Of a DNA stretch of 64,000 nt, positions 1 through 8,038 are shown piece by piece; positions within the stretch are counted from its first letter, which is position 1; each line of letters starts with the position of its first letter. Origin of the DNA: Selenomonas sp. WCT3. Lineage in GTDB: Bacteria; Bacillota; Negativicutes; Selenomonadales; Selenomonadaceae. Both the position numbers and the translations under genes were made by a program. The notes below the pieces were generated by a model. It worked only from the letters and a program-made list of their open reading frames with translations, ran no database searches and was not told the origin of the DNA. Location of the stretch: the NCBI GenBank assembly GCA_900100835.1, contig FNCM01000013.1, positions 1 to 64,000 on the forward strand, written 5' to 3'.

Positions 1-61
1 ACGAACTCGCTAATACGAACCTGCAAACTGTAATTTGTAAAAAGTGAGTGGATAAATTCGA

Positions 62-109
62 AAACGCCTCCATAAGTTAGATTAATCAATCTAACTTATG
101 GAGGCGTTT
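62..109. terminator. Perfect 22-bp hairpin, probable bidirectional terminator
   Basis: Two exactly complementary 22-base arms (62-83 and 88-109) enclose a 4-base AATC loop. T-rich sequence follows on both strands. It lies just beyond the stop codon of the beta-helix gene on the minus strand and could also end a gene to the left of the window. Confidence 0.75.
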
Positions 110-149
110 ATATTTTATGCCAATAAAAAGCGATTTTCACAGTCTCTTT

Positions 150-1568
150 TTATTTTGCTATTAATTTTCCGCCACCGGGGAGTTTGTAGGTTTTTCCGCC
201 GAGGTTTGGATTGGCTTTTTTGTCGTAGTAGATTTTGTGGCCGTTGCTATTGATGTTGCTGAAGGTCATATCCGCATCGCTGATGGTGGTGAGATAAGAA
301 TTGCCGGTAACCTCCCAAACTGCGTCCTTAGCTAGATTCAAGACTGCTGCATCGGCGGTATAGTCCTCATTGAAGGAGCCGATCCAATGACTGCCGCTTT
401 GGAGGTTCAAGGTGACCTGACTGATGGTGTTCGCGAGGATTTTCCCTTTGAGCTCCTGATGGGTGGCATTTAGGGTAAAGCTGCCACCATTTCTCCCTTC
501 GTTGCCCCAGCGGTCGCTGGCAGCCTGAATCAGTACATCCCCGTCATGGATTAGCTGGGTGCTGTCCAAGTTGGCGGTAGCTGTGGTATTGGTGATATAG
601 AACATAGGTCCATCCGATTTGTTGGTGAGGATGGAGTTCTTGGCGGTGAATTTTGCTTCGCCAACGCCAGCATCACCGGAAAAACTCTGGTAGAGCATGA
701 TGCCGTGTTTGATGTGGCCAGTGAGATGGGCATTGTTGAGCGTAATCGAGTTCTTGCCTTCGACAACGGCAATTTCACTGCCCATGGCTTCGCCAGTGCC
801 ATTGGTAAGTTGGATATTGCCTGTTGAGTAGATGCAGGGGCTGCCTTCGCCGGAGGTGACGATTTTCGCGTTTTCGACGATGACATTGCCCTCCCCGCGA
901 TCAGTGGCCAGGGCCCCGCAGTGAGCGCCTTCCGTGGTGATTTCTACATCCTTGGCGTGAATGGTACCGCCATAGGTGGCATCAAGTCCGCGGGAGGAAT
1001 TGTTTTTGGTGTGGATAACTACATGGTTCACATTGACGACGCTCTTTTCGCCCGTGGAAAAGATAGCATTAGCACCATTGGCATTGGAATCGAGCTTGAG
1101 ATTGGACAGGGTAGCGATGCTGTTGCTCGACAGGAAGACCGCATTCTGTCCAGAGAAATTGCTGGCATCTACGTCACTGGAATCGCCCGTTTTGCAAAGG
1201 GTGGAGTTGGTCAAGGTGACGGTGGCACCGTTTCGGGCCAAAAAGGCATTTTCATCGGCGGAGGAGGCCGTAAGATTTTGGTTATCATAGGTGCCCGCTT
1301 CGTGGTCGCTGATAAGCTGGGCTGTGAGTTTGGAGGCATCCTGTTGCTCCTGTCCTGGGGCTGGTGGCCTTCCTGGACCTTGGGGGGGAGCACCTAGGGC
1401 TGACTGTTCCTCCGGTGGAGCTGGAATAGCGCCATCCAGATTGACGGAGAGGGGCTGATCGGCGATGTCCTGAGCCGAGCAGATGGAGGCTCCTCCCACG
1501 CCGGTAGTCAGTGCGAGGGCCAGTATTGCCGCCAGCTGGCGGTATTTTTTTACGTAAATCCCTTTCAT
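150..1568 (-). CDS. Secreted beta-helix, adhesin-like protein
   Basis: 472 aa. A basic start and a hydrophobic stretch (about residues 10-32, ending ICSAQ) form a signal peptide. A Pro/Gln-rich segment follows (about 48-80, with PPEEQ and GRPPAPGQEQQ). The rest is a run of irregular short repeats rich in Asn, Thr, Ser and Gly, each centred on an alternating hydrophobic strand (LTNST, TLSNLKL, VNVNHVVI, LNNAHLTG, ATANLDSTQ). That is the pattern of right-handed beta-helix surface proteins. I see no autotransporter barrel, SLH domain or sortase motif, so how it is retained is unclear. The start is set by AAGGAG 9 bases upstream of the ATG. It is a single-gene unit ending at the 62-109 hairpin. 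The fold is an inference from composition and no ligand can be named. Confidence 0.7.
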   Translation of the reverse strand: MKGIYVKKYRQLAAILALALTTGVGGASICSAQDIADQPLSVNLDGAIPAPPEEQSALGAPPQGPGRPPAPGQEQQDASKLTAQLISDHEAGTYDNQNLTASSADENAFLARNGATVTLTNSTLCKTGDSSDVDASNFSGQNAVFLSSNSIATLSNLKLDSNANGANAIFSTGEKSVVNVNHVVIHTKNNSSRGLDATYGGTIHAKDVEITTEGAHCGALATDRGEGNVIVENAKIVTSGEGSPCIYSTGNIQLTNGTGEAMGSEIAVVEGKNSITLNNAHLTGHIKHGIMLYQSFSGDAGVGEAKFTAKNSILTNKSDGPMFYITNTTATANLDSTQLIHDGDVLIQAASDRWGNEGRNGGSFTLNATHQELKGKILANTISQVTLNLQSGSHWIGSFNEDYTADAAVLNLAKDAVWEVTGNSYLTTISDADMTFSNINSNGHKIYYDKKANPNLGGKTYKLPGGGKLIAK

Positions 1569-1672
1569 GTATAATCACTCCTTCAAGGCAATCCCTGCCG
1601 GATATTCTGAGCTAATTATAAAGGAAAGGAATTAAACGGTCTTGTGTCATTTATTAGATGAAAATTAACCTT

Positions 1673-1800
1673 TTATCCAAGTTATCCACAGAAATGCGGG
1701 GATTAATCCTCAGTTTTGGTGTATAAACTAGCCGTTGCTAGGGGAAAAGGAGGAGTTTATCCACAATATCCACAGGATAAGGGAAATAATGTGTGGATAA
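1673..1800. promoter_or_regulatory. DnaA-box cluster in a 540-bp intergenic region
   Basis: Three exact copies of TTATCCACA are present: 1682-1690 (+), 1757-1765 (+) and 1792-1800 (-, read as TGTGGATAA). A one-mismatch copy, ATATCCACA, abuts the second at 1766-1774, and a weaker TTATCCAAG lies at 1673-1681. No dnaA, dnaN, rpmH or gidA-type gene is nearby, so this looks like a DnaA-binding or titration cluster or a DnaA-regulated promoter rather than oriC. Confidence 0.6.
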
Positions 1801-1817
1801 ATGGCGGAGAGGGAAAT

Positions 1818-1846
1818 TTGAGTTTTTGGTGTGTTTGTGCTAGCAT
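1818..1846 (+). promoter_or_regulatory. Sigma-A-type promoter
   Basis: TTGAGT (1818-1823) and TAGCAT (1841-1846) are separated by 17 bases. It lies just after the DnaA-box cluster and would start a transcript near 1853, leading into the candidate RNA and possibly the pantothenate genes. Confidence 0.45.
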
Positions 1847-1852
1847 AAGGGA

Positions 1853-2043
1853 GATGGCAAAAGATGACATCACGATGGTGAGTTATACTTTTCCGGTTTA
1901 AAATCGAATACGCTTCGGTTGTGAACTGCTTAGATCCTAAGGACTGAGACAGAGAGGACACCCGTGCGACTTCCCGATAATTTTATTTTTGATTATGGGC
2001 TTTTTTGCGCGCCTTTCAGGTCTCCCTGAGAGGCGCGTTTTTG
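1853..2043 (+). ncRNA. Candidate structured small RNA or 5' leader
   Basis: About 190 bases lie between a good promoter and a strong terminator, with no convincing reading frame. Visible helices include CTTAG/CTAAG (1929-1940), a hairpin pairing CCC-ATAAT with ATTAT-GGG (1973-1999) followed directly by CTTTTTT, and the terminal GC-rich hairpin. The length and standalone layout would fit 6S RNA, or a regulatory leader of the pantothenate operon. I could match no specific family consensus, so the identity is open. Confidence 0.35.
2007..2043 (+). terminator. Rho-independent terminator upstream of the BASS transporter
   Basis: GCGCGCCTTTCAGG and CCTGAGAGGCGCG pair around a TCTC loop, with one G-T wobble, followed by TTTTTG. 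It separates the candidate RNA from the transporter gene and could act as an attenuator. Confidence 0.7.
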
Positions 2044-2112
2044 ATTTTCCGGACCACTTGCTTATCATTCTTTTGCCTCGGAAAATTTTATATTTTTAAG
2101 GAGGTTTTTCTT

Positions 2113-3057
2113 TTGAAGAAAATCATCAAGATGCTGGTGGATAACCTGGCACTGCTGGTTATTGCTGTCGGTGTGCTGGGAGCTGTGGCACCATGGACCC
2201 TGACCTGGGTAGGGCCGTATGTTTCCTGGATGCTTGGGGTGGTCATGTTTGGAATGGGCATGACCCTTCGGGTAGAGGATTTCCGCAATGTGCTCAAAGC
2301 TCCATGGCAGGTCGGGCTCGGTGTGGCGGCCCAGTTTCTCATCATGCCTTTGGTCGCCTATGGACTCGTGAAGGTTTTCCAGCTGCCGCCGGAATTAGCG
2401 GTAGGTGTCATTCTCGTGGGGACTTGTCCCGGGGGAACGGCCTCGAATGTCATTGCTTATCTGGCGAAAGGGGATGTGGCCCTGTCGGTATCCATGACGA
2501 TGACGACAACCCTGTTGGCACCGATTGTCACCCCGGCTTTGACCTGGTTTTTTGCCGATGCCTGGGTGAACGTTTCGTTCGTGTCTATGATGATTTCCAT
2601 TGCGGAGATGGTTTTGGCACCGGTGCTGTTAGGCTTGGCCATCCACCACTTCGCCGAGCGCCAGGTTGAGCGCATTATGCCGGTTATGCCGCTGGTATCG
2701 GTGGTTTGCATCGTACTGCTGGTGGGCTGTGTGGTGGCCCTGTCGGCTGACAAGCTGGTGGAAGTTGGCCTATTGATGTTCGGTCTGGTCATCTTGCATA
2801 ACGGCTTTGGGCTGTTGCTGGGTTATTTTATGGCCTGTGTCTGCCATTTGGATTCGCGGAAAGCACGGACCGTGGCTATTGAAGTGGGGATGCAGAATTC
2901 GGGTATGGCGGCTAGTCTTGCCATCCTGTATTTTAATCCGGCGGCCGCTATCCCGGGGGCAATTTTTAGCGTCTGGCATAACGTGTCGGGCTCCATCGTG
3001 GCAAATTATTTTGCCCGCAAGGAGGAGAAGGAAGCGTTAAGGACAGTTCATGCGTAA
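2113..3057 (+). CDS. panS: BASS-family transporter, probable (keto)pantoate transporter PanS
   Basis: 314 aa from a TTG start. The upstream in-frame sequence runs through the terminator hairpin and has no ribosome-binding site, whereas AAGGAGG (2098-2104) sits 8 bases before this TTG. The protein is almost wholly hydrophobic with about nine membrane segments. It carries the bile acid:sodium symporter family signature GTCPGGTASN followed by GD-ALS (about residues 100-125). It is followed 23 bases later by panC and then panD. That context favours the PanS branch of the family, which takes up pantoate or ketopantoate, over a bile-acid carrier. It sits in the inner membrane. The substrate is inferred from neighbours only. 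Confidence 0.75.
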   Translation: MKKIIKMLVDNLALLVIAVGVLGAVAPWTLTWVGPYVSWMLGVVMFGMGMTLRVEDFRNVLKAPWQVGLGVAAQFLIMPLVAYGLVKVFQLPPELAVGVILVGTCPGGTASNVIAYLAKGDVALSVSMTMTTTLLAPIVTPALTWFFADAWVNVSFVSMMISIAEMVLAPVLLGLAIHHFAERQVERIMPVMPLVSVVCIVLLVGCVVALSADKLVEVGLLMFGLVILHNGFGLLLGYFMACVCHLDSRKARTVAIEVGMQNSGMAASLAILYFNPAAAIPGAIFSVWHNVSGSIVANYFARKEEKEALRTVHA

Positions 3058-3080
3058 TCGTACAAAGAGGGGAAGCAATC

Positions 3081-3938
3081 ATGAAAATTTTACGTACCGT
3101 CAAAGAAATTCAGGCTTATGCAAAGGAAATGAAAGTTGCTGGGAAGAAAATCGGTTTGGTGCCGACGATGGGGGCCTTGCATGAGGGGCATCTGACGCTG
3201 ATGCGGAAGGCACGGGAAACCTGCGATATTGTCATTGCTTCGGTTTTCGTAAATCCGGTCCAGTTTGGTCCCAATGAGGATTACGAGGCCTATCCACGCC
3301 GGTTTGAGGCCGATTGCGAAAAGCTGGAGTCCGTATCCGTGGATGCGGTATTCCATCCAGAGCCTGAGGAGATGTATCCGGAGGGCTTTTCGACGTATGT
3401 GACGGTGGAGGGAGAGATTACCGATAAACTCTGCGGGGCACAGCGTCCCGGTCATTTCCGCGGGGTTGCGACTGTCGTGACGAAGCTCATCAATCTGGCG
3501 CGCGCCGATGAGGCCTTCTTTGGACAGAAGGACGCCCAGCAGGTGGTAGTTATCCGCCGCTTTGTAGAGGATTTGAACCTCAACGTCCATATTAATATGG
3601 TTCCCATTGTCCGTGAGGAAAGCGGCCTTGCCCGCAGCTCACGCAACCAGTACCTGTCCGCTGAGGAGAAGGAAGCGGCTCTGGTGCTCTCCCGTAGTTT
3701 GAAGCGGGCAGAGGAAGCCTATGCGCATGGGGAGCGCAATGTGGAAAAACTGAAGTCGGTGGTAAAGAACACCCTTAACGATGAGCCTCTGGCAGCGGTG
3801 GATTATGTAGATTTGTATTCGTTCCCGGGCCTTACGCCCATGTACACGGTGGCAGAACCGGCACTGCTGGCCATTGCGGTGAAAATTGGCAAGACCCGCT
3901 TGATTGACAATACCATTCTGGGAAAGGAGAGAGCGTGA
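3081..3938 (+). CDS. panC: Pantothenate synthetase (pantoate--beta-alanine ligase)
   Basis: 285 aa, the usual length. It joins pantoate and beta-alanine using ATP in coenzyme A biosynthesis. The N-terminal [11 protein letters not shown] motif carries the HIGH-like nucleotide-binding residues. [13 protein letters not shown], the [11 protein letters not shown] segment and the FFGQKDAQQ loop are all typical of PanC and contact pantoate and ATP. The late SSRNQYLS stretch is the KMSKS-equivalent. The ATG has a GAGGGGAAG ribosome-binding site. panD starts 1 base after its stop, so the two are co-translated. panB was not seen in this window; the organism may import pantoate through the upstream transporter or encode panB elsewhere. 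Confidence 0.95.
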   Translation: MKILRTVKEIQAYAKEMKVAGKKIGLVPTMGALHEGHLTLMRKARETCDIVIASVFVNPVQFGPNEDYEAYPRRFEADCEKLESVSVDAVFHPEPEEMYPEGFSTYVTVEGEITDKLCGAQRPGHFRGVATVVTKLINLARADEAFFGQKDAQQVVVIRRFVEDLNLNVHINMVPIVREESGLARSSRNQYLSAEEKEAALVLSRSLKRAEEAYAHGERNVEKLKSVVKNTLNDEPLAAVDYVDLYSFPGLTPMYTVAEPALLAIAVKIGKTRLIDNTILGKERA

Positions 3939-3939
3939 A

Positions 3940-4323
3940 ATGATGTTGAATCTGCTAAAGGGAAAGATTCACTGTGCAACGGTGACGGAGGCCAATCTCC
4001 AGTATATGGGCAGCATCACGATTGATGAAGAGCTTATGGAAAAAGCCGGCATCATCCCCAATGAACGGGTGCAGGTGGTGGATAACAACAACGGCGCGCG
4101 GCTGGAGACCTATACGATACCAGGGCCAAGGGGGTCGGGGGTTGTCTGCCTCAATGGGGCCGCGGCGCGCTGTGCCCAGGTAGGGGACGTGGTCATTATC
4201 ATGGCCTACGCGCTCTTCGACGAAGTCGAGGCTAAGGCACATAAGCCCAAAGTTGTCATGGTTGATGAAAAGAACAAAATAAAAGAGGTCCGCCACGTGG
4301 AGTACCACGGACAGACCGAATAA
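3940..4323 (+). CDS. panD: Aspartate 1-decarboxylase (pyruvoyl enzyme)
   Basis: 127 aa plus stop. It makes beta-alanine from aspartate for PanC. The self-cleavage site is the Gly24-Ser25 bond in YMGSITID; Ser25 becomes the pyruvoyl group. Choosing the first of two adjacent ATGs (3940) puts the serine at its canonical position 25 and gives a good GGAGAGAG ribosome-binding site. The conserved [18 protein letters not shown] segment near residue 75 lines the active site. The gene closes the panS-panC-panD unit and is followed by a terminator. Confidence 0.95.
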   Translation: MMLNLLKGKIHCATVTEANLQYMGSITIDEELMEKAGIIPNERVQVVDNNNGARLETYTIPGPRGSGVVCLNGAAARCAQVGDVVIIMAYALFDEVEAKAHKPKVVMVDEKNKIKEVRHVEYHGQTE

Positions 4324-4330
4324 GACAAAG

Positions 4331-4372
4331 AAAGCTCCACTGCGTGATTTATGCTAGTGGAGCTTTTTAGTA
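4331..4372 (+). terminator. Terminator of the pan operon
   Basis: AAAGCTCCACT and AGTGGAGCTTTTT form an 11-bp stem with a 14-base loop and a T tract. It also faces the convergent MATE gene. Confidence 0.8.
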
Positions 4373-4396
4373 TAGCGGAGTTTGCACGAAATCGCA

Positions 4397-5788
4397 TCAT
4401 AGGACTTTGGTGGAGAAGATGGTTTTGTATTTGGCGGTAAGTTCTTTTTGCCGTTGCAGCAGTGCCTGATTTTCATTATAGAGGCAGAACAATGTGAGCA
4501 GCAGGGCGGCAAGGTCTGCTGCGGGAACGGCCAGCCATACGCCTGGGAGACCTAGATAGTGGGGCAGGAGCATGAGGAAAATCACGATGCCTGCGAGGTT
4601 GCGCACGAAGGATAACAGGGCAGAGGTCTTGCCGTTGGACAGGGCGGTGAAAAAGCCGGAGGCGAAAAGGTTGAAGCCGACGAGCAGGAAACTCAGGGAA
4701 AACAGCAGGAATCCCGACAGCGTCAGGGTAAAGGCGGGGCCGCCATTGGGCAGGAACAGCGTGATGAGCGGCGTGGCGAGCAGGCGGGAGGCGGCAAAGG
4801 CCAGCAGGCCGAGGCTGGTGATGACGCCAAGGCTGATTTTCAGCAGGCGGTTGAGTTCTTGATGGTGGAGGGCTCCGTAATGGTAGGAGAAAATGGGGGC
4901 AACGCCATTGGTAAAGCCCATGAGGATAGACGTCAGCAGCATTTCTGCGTAAAGAATAATCGAGATGGCGGCGACGCCGTTTTCGCCAGCCCAGCGGAAG
5001 GTGATAAGGTTGAACAGGAAGGTCACCAGCCCTACAGAAAGCTGGGTGACGAGTTCGGAGACGCCATTGCTGCAGGCAGCGCGCAGAACCGGAAGCTCTG
5101 GCCGGAAGGCGCGAAGATGCAGGGTGCGGCTAAAGCGTGTGAAGTAGATAAGGCCAATGCCGGCAGCCAGCAGGTCGGCTATGCCGGTGGCCAGGGCTGC
5201 ACCGCTGATGCCGAGGCCCCAATGGGCTAAGAAGAGGTAGTCCAAAGCAGCATTGGTGATACCGCTGGCTACGGATACGAGGAAGCCTTGGATGGGCCGG
5301 CCATCGGCGATATAAAAGGCATTGAAGATGACCATTAGAGCTGCTGCCGGGAAGAAGGGCAGCAGTATGCCGAGGTAGAGGCGGCAGTCAGCCAGCATTG
5401 CTGGACTGGCGCCGAGGAAATCCAGGATGGGAGCGAGAAACAGGCCAACACTTAAGGCGAGGCAAAGGGCAATCCCTGCTCCAGCTGCGGTCAGCCAGGC
5501 AAAGCGATGGTTGGCGGCGGCAACCTGCCCTTCCCCTAGATTTTTCGCCACGATGGCAGACCCGCCTGAAGCCAGCATGATCGCCAGCCCCAATACCAGA
5601 TTGATGACTGGATAGACGATATTGGAAGCTGCCAGGGCCAGCGCCCCGGCATAGCGGCCGATGAAGATACCGTCGGTCACCGTGTAGAGCGAGATGACGA
5701 GCATCATGCCTATCGAAGGAGCGGCGAAGCGCAGCAGGGAAAAAATAGTGAACCGCTGCGCCAGTGGTGTGGAGTTGCTATTTTCCAT
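4397..5788 (-). CDS. MATE-family multidrug efflux protein
   Basis: 463 aa with about twelve membrane segments in two similar halves, typical of MATE sodium- or proton-driven drug exporters. The N-terminal RFAAPSIGMMLVISLYTVTD stretch, with the following FIGRY, is the usual first-helix signature. I chose the ATG at 5788 (reading MENSNSTPLAQ): it has an AGGAAAG ribosome-binding site, and the longer frame upstream runs through the promoter and MerR operator. The gene is divergent from a MerR regulator and its promoter contains a MerR-type operator, so it is probably induced by an exported compound. The C-terminus is soluble and basic. Substrates cannot be read from the sequence. Confidence 0.9.
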   Translation of the reverse strand: MENSNSTPLAQRFTIFSLLRFAAPSIGMMLVISLYTVTDGIFIGRYAGALALAASNIVYPVINLVLGLAIMLASGGSAIVAKNLGEGQVAAANHRFAWLTAAGAGIALCLALSVGLFLAPILDFLGASPAMLADCRLYLGILLPFFPAAALMVIFNAFYIADGRPIQGFLVSVASGITNAALDYLFLAHWGLGISGAALATGIADLLAAGIGLIYFTRFSRTLHLRAFRPELPVLRAACSNGVSELVTQLSVGLVTFLFNLITFRWAGENGVAAISIILYAEMLLTSILMGFTNGVAPIFSYHYGALHHQELNRLLKISLGVITSLGLLAFAASRLLATPLITLFLPNGGPAFTLTLSGFLLFSLSFLLVGFNLFASGFFTALSNGKTSALLSFVRNLAGIVIFLMLLPHYLGLPGVWLAVPAADLAALLLTLFCLYNENQALLQRQKELTAKYKTIFSTKVL

Positions 5789-5825
5789 AAATATCTTTCC
5801 TTTCTTGTAATTTCCTTGTATAGTT

Positions 5826-5856
5826 ATCTTAAAGTATACAGTAACTGTAATGTCAA
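5826..5856 (-). promoter_or_regulatory. MerR-type promoter/operator of the MATE gene
   Basis: On the minus strand, TTGACA (5851-5856) and TAAGAT (5826-5831) are 19 bases apart, the over-long spacer typical of MerR-controlled promoters. The spacer holds the perfect dyad TACAGTAACTGTA (5837-5849). The MerR gene starts 14 bases beyond the -35, on the other strand. Confidence 0.75.
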
Positions 5857-5869
5857 GGGAGGGGAGACC

Positions 5870-6709
5870 ATGAAACGGAGGCTGACATTTCACACCGGGG
5901 AATTTGCCAGGATTGTCGGGGTCAACAAACGCACCCTTCATTATTATGATGAACAGGGAATTTTCAAGCCGGACCATGTGGCAGAAAACGGCTACCGCAG
6001 TTATTCATTCCGGCAGTTCTATCCCTTTTATCTGTTGCGCATGCTGCGCGGCATGGGGCTGGAAATTTCCGAAATCAAGGAATACATGGAGCATCGCAGT
6101 CCGGCGCGGCTGGATGCCCTGCTGGGGGAGCAGCAGCAATGGCTGAAACAGGAGCAGGCCAAAATCCGGCGGCAGCTGCGCATTGTAGAAAATCAGCGCC
6201 ATCTGCTGGAACTCGCCAAGACAGTGGCCTGCGGAAAAGTGGAGGAATTGGAACTGCCCGCGGCGCGGCTGGTACTCTCGCGCAATACGAGGCGGCAGGC
6301 TGCTGCTGAGGATTGGCCTATGGTCGAGCAGATGGCAACGGAACATGAGCGGCAGGTAACAGAGCTTCAGTTAAGTGCCGGTCTGGGCGTTGGTGCGATG
6401 GTGGCAGCGAGGGATTTCCTGCAGCCCGGGCAGGAGGGCATACTCAGTCATTTCTTTACCATAATCCATGGCCCCTATCACAGTGTGGAACGGGAATACC
6501 GGTACGAGCGGCCGGCAGGGACCTATCTCGTCACCTATTTCCAGGGGGATTATGATGATACGGCTGAGGCCTACCGACTGCTGCGGCAGTATATCAAGGA
6601 GAATGACTGCCAGGTTGGTGCCTTTTCCTATGAAGAAAGTATTCTGGAAAATATGAGTCTGAGTGATTCGAGCGGTTTTATCACGCGGATTGCCGTCCAG
6701 AAAATATAG
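5870..6709 (+). CDS. MerR-family regulator with effector-binding domain
   Basis: 279 aa. The N-terminal winged helix-turn-helix includes GEFARIVGVNK and TLHYYDEQGIFKP (residues 9-35). A coiled coil follows (about 80-115). The C-terminal 150 residues look like a BmrR/TipA-type effector-binding (GyrI-like) domain. The start is the ATG at 5870 with GGGAGGGGAG upstream; the in-frame ATG at 5816 lies inside the shared promoter region. It is divergent from the MATE exporter, and the dyad in the 19-bp spacer between them is its likely binding site. It probably activates the exporter on binding a toxic compound. Confidence 0.85.
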   Translation: MKRRLTFHTGEFARIVGVNKRTLHYYDEQGIFKPDHVAENGYRSYSFRQFYPFYLLRMLRGMGLEISEIKEYMEHRSPARLDALLGEQQQWLKQEQAKIRRQLRIVENQRHLLELAKTVACGKVEELELPAARLVLSRNTRRQAAAEDWPMVEQMATEHERQVTELQLSAGLGVGAMVAARDFLQPGQEGILSHFFTIIHGPYHSVEREYRYERPAGTYLVTYFQGDYDDTAEAYRLLRQYIKENDCQVGAFSYEESILENMSLSDSSGFITRIAVQKI

Positions 6710-6793
6710 TGGGAAATTTAATCTGATTTTAATAAAATATTTAAGAAAATCCTGTTAAAATGGCTCCATTACGCTTATCAGAAAGGAAAAAAT

Positions 6794-7984
6794 ATGCAAA
6801 TGACAAATAAAACGCGATTGTGGCTGACGGTATTTTTAGGCATCATGTCCGCCATGGCACCGTTATCGACGGACATGTACCTGCCAGCTCTGCCAACGGT
6901 GCAGCTGGATTTGGGTATATCGGCCTCCTTGGCCCAGCTGACTTTGACGATGACGATTATCGGCATGGCGTTAGGACAGATTTTTACCGGGCCCTTGAGT
7001 GACCGCTATGGGCGGAAAAGGCCGCTGTTCATCGGGATGCTGTTGTTTATCGTATCGACAGCAGGCTGTGTCTTTGCCCAGAATATCGGGTTATTCCTGG
7101 CCTTCCGGTTCCTGGCCGGCTTTGCCGGGGCCAGTGGCATCGTCATTGCCCGGGCCATTGCGCGGGATGTCTGTGAAGGGGCAGAGCTTACGCGCTTCTT
7201 TGCCCTGTTGATGATGGTAAATGGCCTGGCCCCCATACTGGCGCCGGTGCTGGGCGGCCAAATCCTGCTGTTTACCAGCTGGCGGGGCGTCTTTGTGGTG
7301 CTGGTTTTCATCGGCATCCTGCAGGCGCTGGCAACCCTCGTTTATAAGGAAACGCTGCCCCGGGACCAGCGGCTGCAAAACCTGGGGGAATCCTTCAAGA
7401 AATATCCGCAGCTGCTAAAAGACCGCTACTTCCTGGGGCATTGCCTGCTGCAGTGCTTTATCTTTGGTGCGTTCTTTGCCTACCTGGCAGGCTCCTCCTT
7501 TGTCTTCCAGAATATCTATCAGGTATCGCCCCAGATGTTCAGCCTGATTTTTGGCTTTATCGGTGCAGGCCTAATGCTGGCGGGCATGCTGCCGGCGCGG
7601 TTGGCTGGCCGGGTATCGGATGTGCTCTTGCTAAAATGGTCGATTCTGATTCCGCTGGTGGGGGCGATTTTCCTGCTGGCAGGTTTTTGGCTGGCTGCGC
7701 CCATCACCTATACGGTGGCGGTGCTGTTTGTGACGGTGGTTCCGCTGTCGGTTATGGGGGCCGCCAGCTTCTCACTGGCCCTTTCCCGTCAAGGGCGCAA
7801 TGCGGGTAGTGCCAGCGCCCTTATCGGCTTTTTCTCCATGATTCTCGGTGCCTGCATGATGCCGGTGGTGGGCATCATGGGAGACCATACGGCAATTCCC
7901 ATGGCGGTGATTATGGTTATGGGTTATGCTTTGGGGGTTATTTGTTTCTACACGATGATTGCTCCGGCGCATCGGGCAGAGTAA
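6794..7984 (+). CDS. Bcr/CflA-family MFS drug exporter
   Basis: 396 aa with twelve predicted membrane segments. The first loop has the family motif STDMYLPALP, and loop 2-3 carries the MFS motif GPLSDRYGRKRPL. GASGIVIARAIARD in helix 4-5 is also typical of the Bcr/CflA (DHA1) group, which exports bicyclomycin, sulfonamides or dipeptides using the proton gradient. AAAGGA lies 7 bases before the ATG. It lies 84 bases after the MerR gene in the same direction and may be read with it. The substrate is unknown. Confidence 0.9.
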   Translation: MQMTNKTRLWLTVFLGIMSAMAPLSTDMYLPALPTVQLDLGISASLAQLTLTMTIIGMALGQIFTGPLSDRYGRKRPLFIGMLLFIVSTAGCVFAQNIGLFLAFRFLAGFAGASGIVIARAIARDVCEGAELTRFFALLMMVNGLAPILAPVLGGQILLFTSWRGVFVVLVFIGILQALATLVYKETLPRDQRLQNLGESFKKYPQLLKDRYFLGHCLLQCFIFGAFFAYLAGSSFVFQNIYQVSPQMFSLIFGFIGAGLMLAGMLPARLAGRVSDVLLLKWSILIPLVGAIFLLAGFWLAAPITYTVAVLFVTVVPLSVMGAASFSLALSRQGRNAGSASALIGFFSMILGACMMPVVGIMGDHTAIPMAVIMVMGYALGVICFYTMIAPAHRAE

Positions 7985-8038
7985 AATAAAGACGAGGACT
8001 TGTCGAGGAAATGTCTCAGATGATGGGAGGAGATTCTG

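Noticed and set aside
1673..1800. Chromosomal replication origin
   Set aside because: No dnaA/dnaN or other origin-associated genes and no clear AT-rich unwinding element next to the boxes. Kept only as a DnaA-box cluster.
1716..1901. 61-codon frame through the DnaA boxes
   Set aside because: It crosses the DnaA-box cluster and a promoter, has no recognisable protein pattern and its composition is not coding-like.
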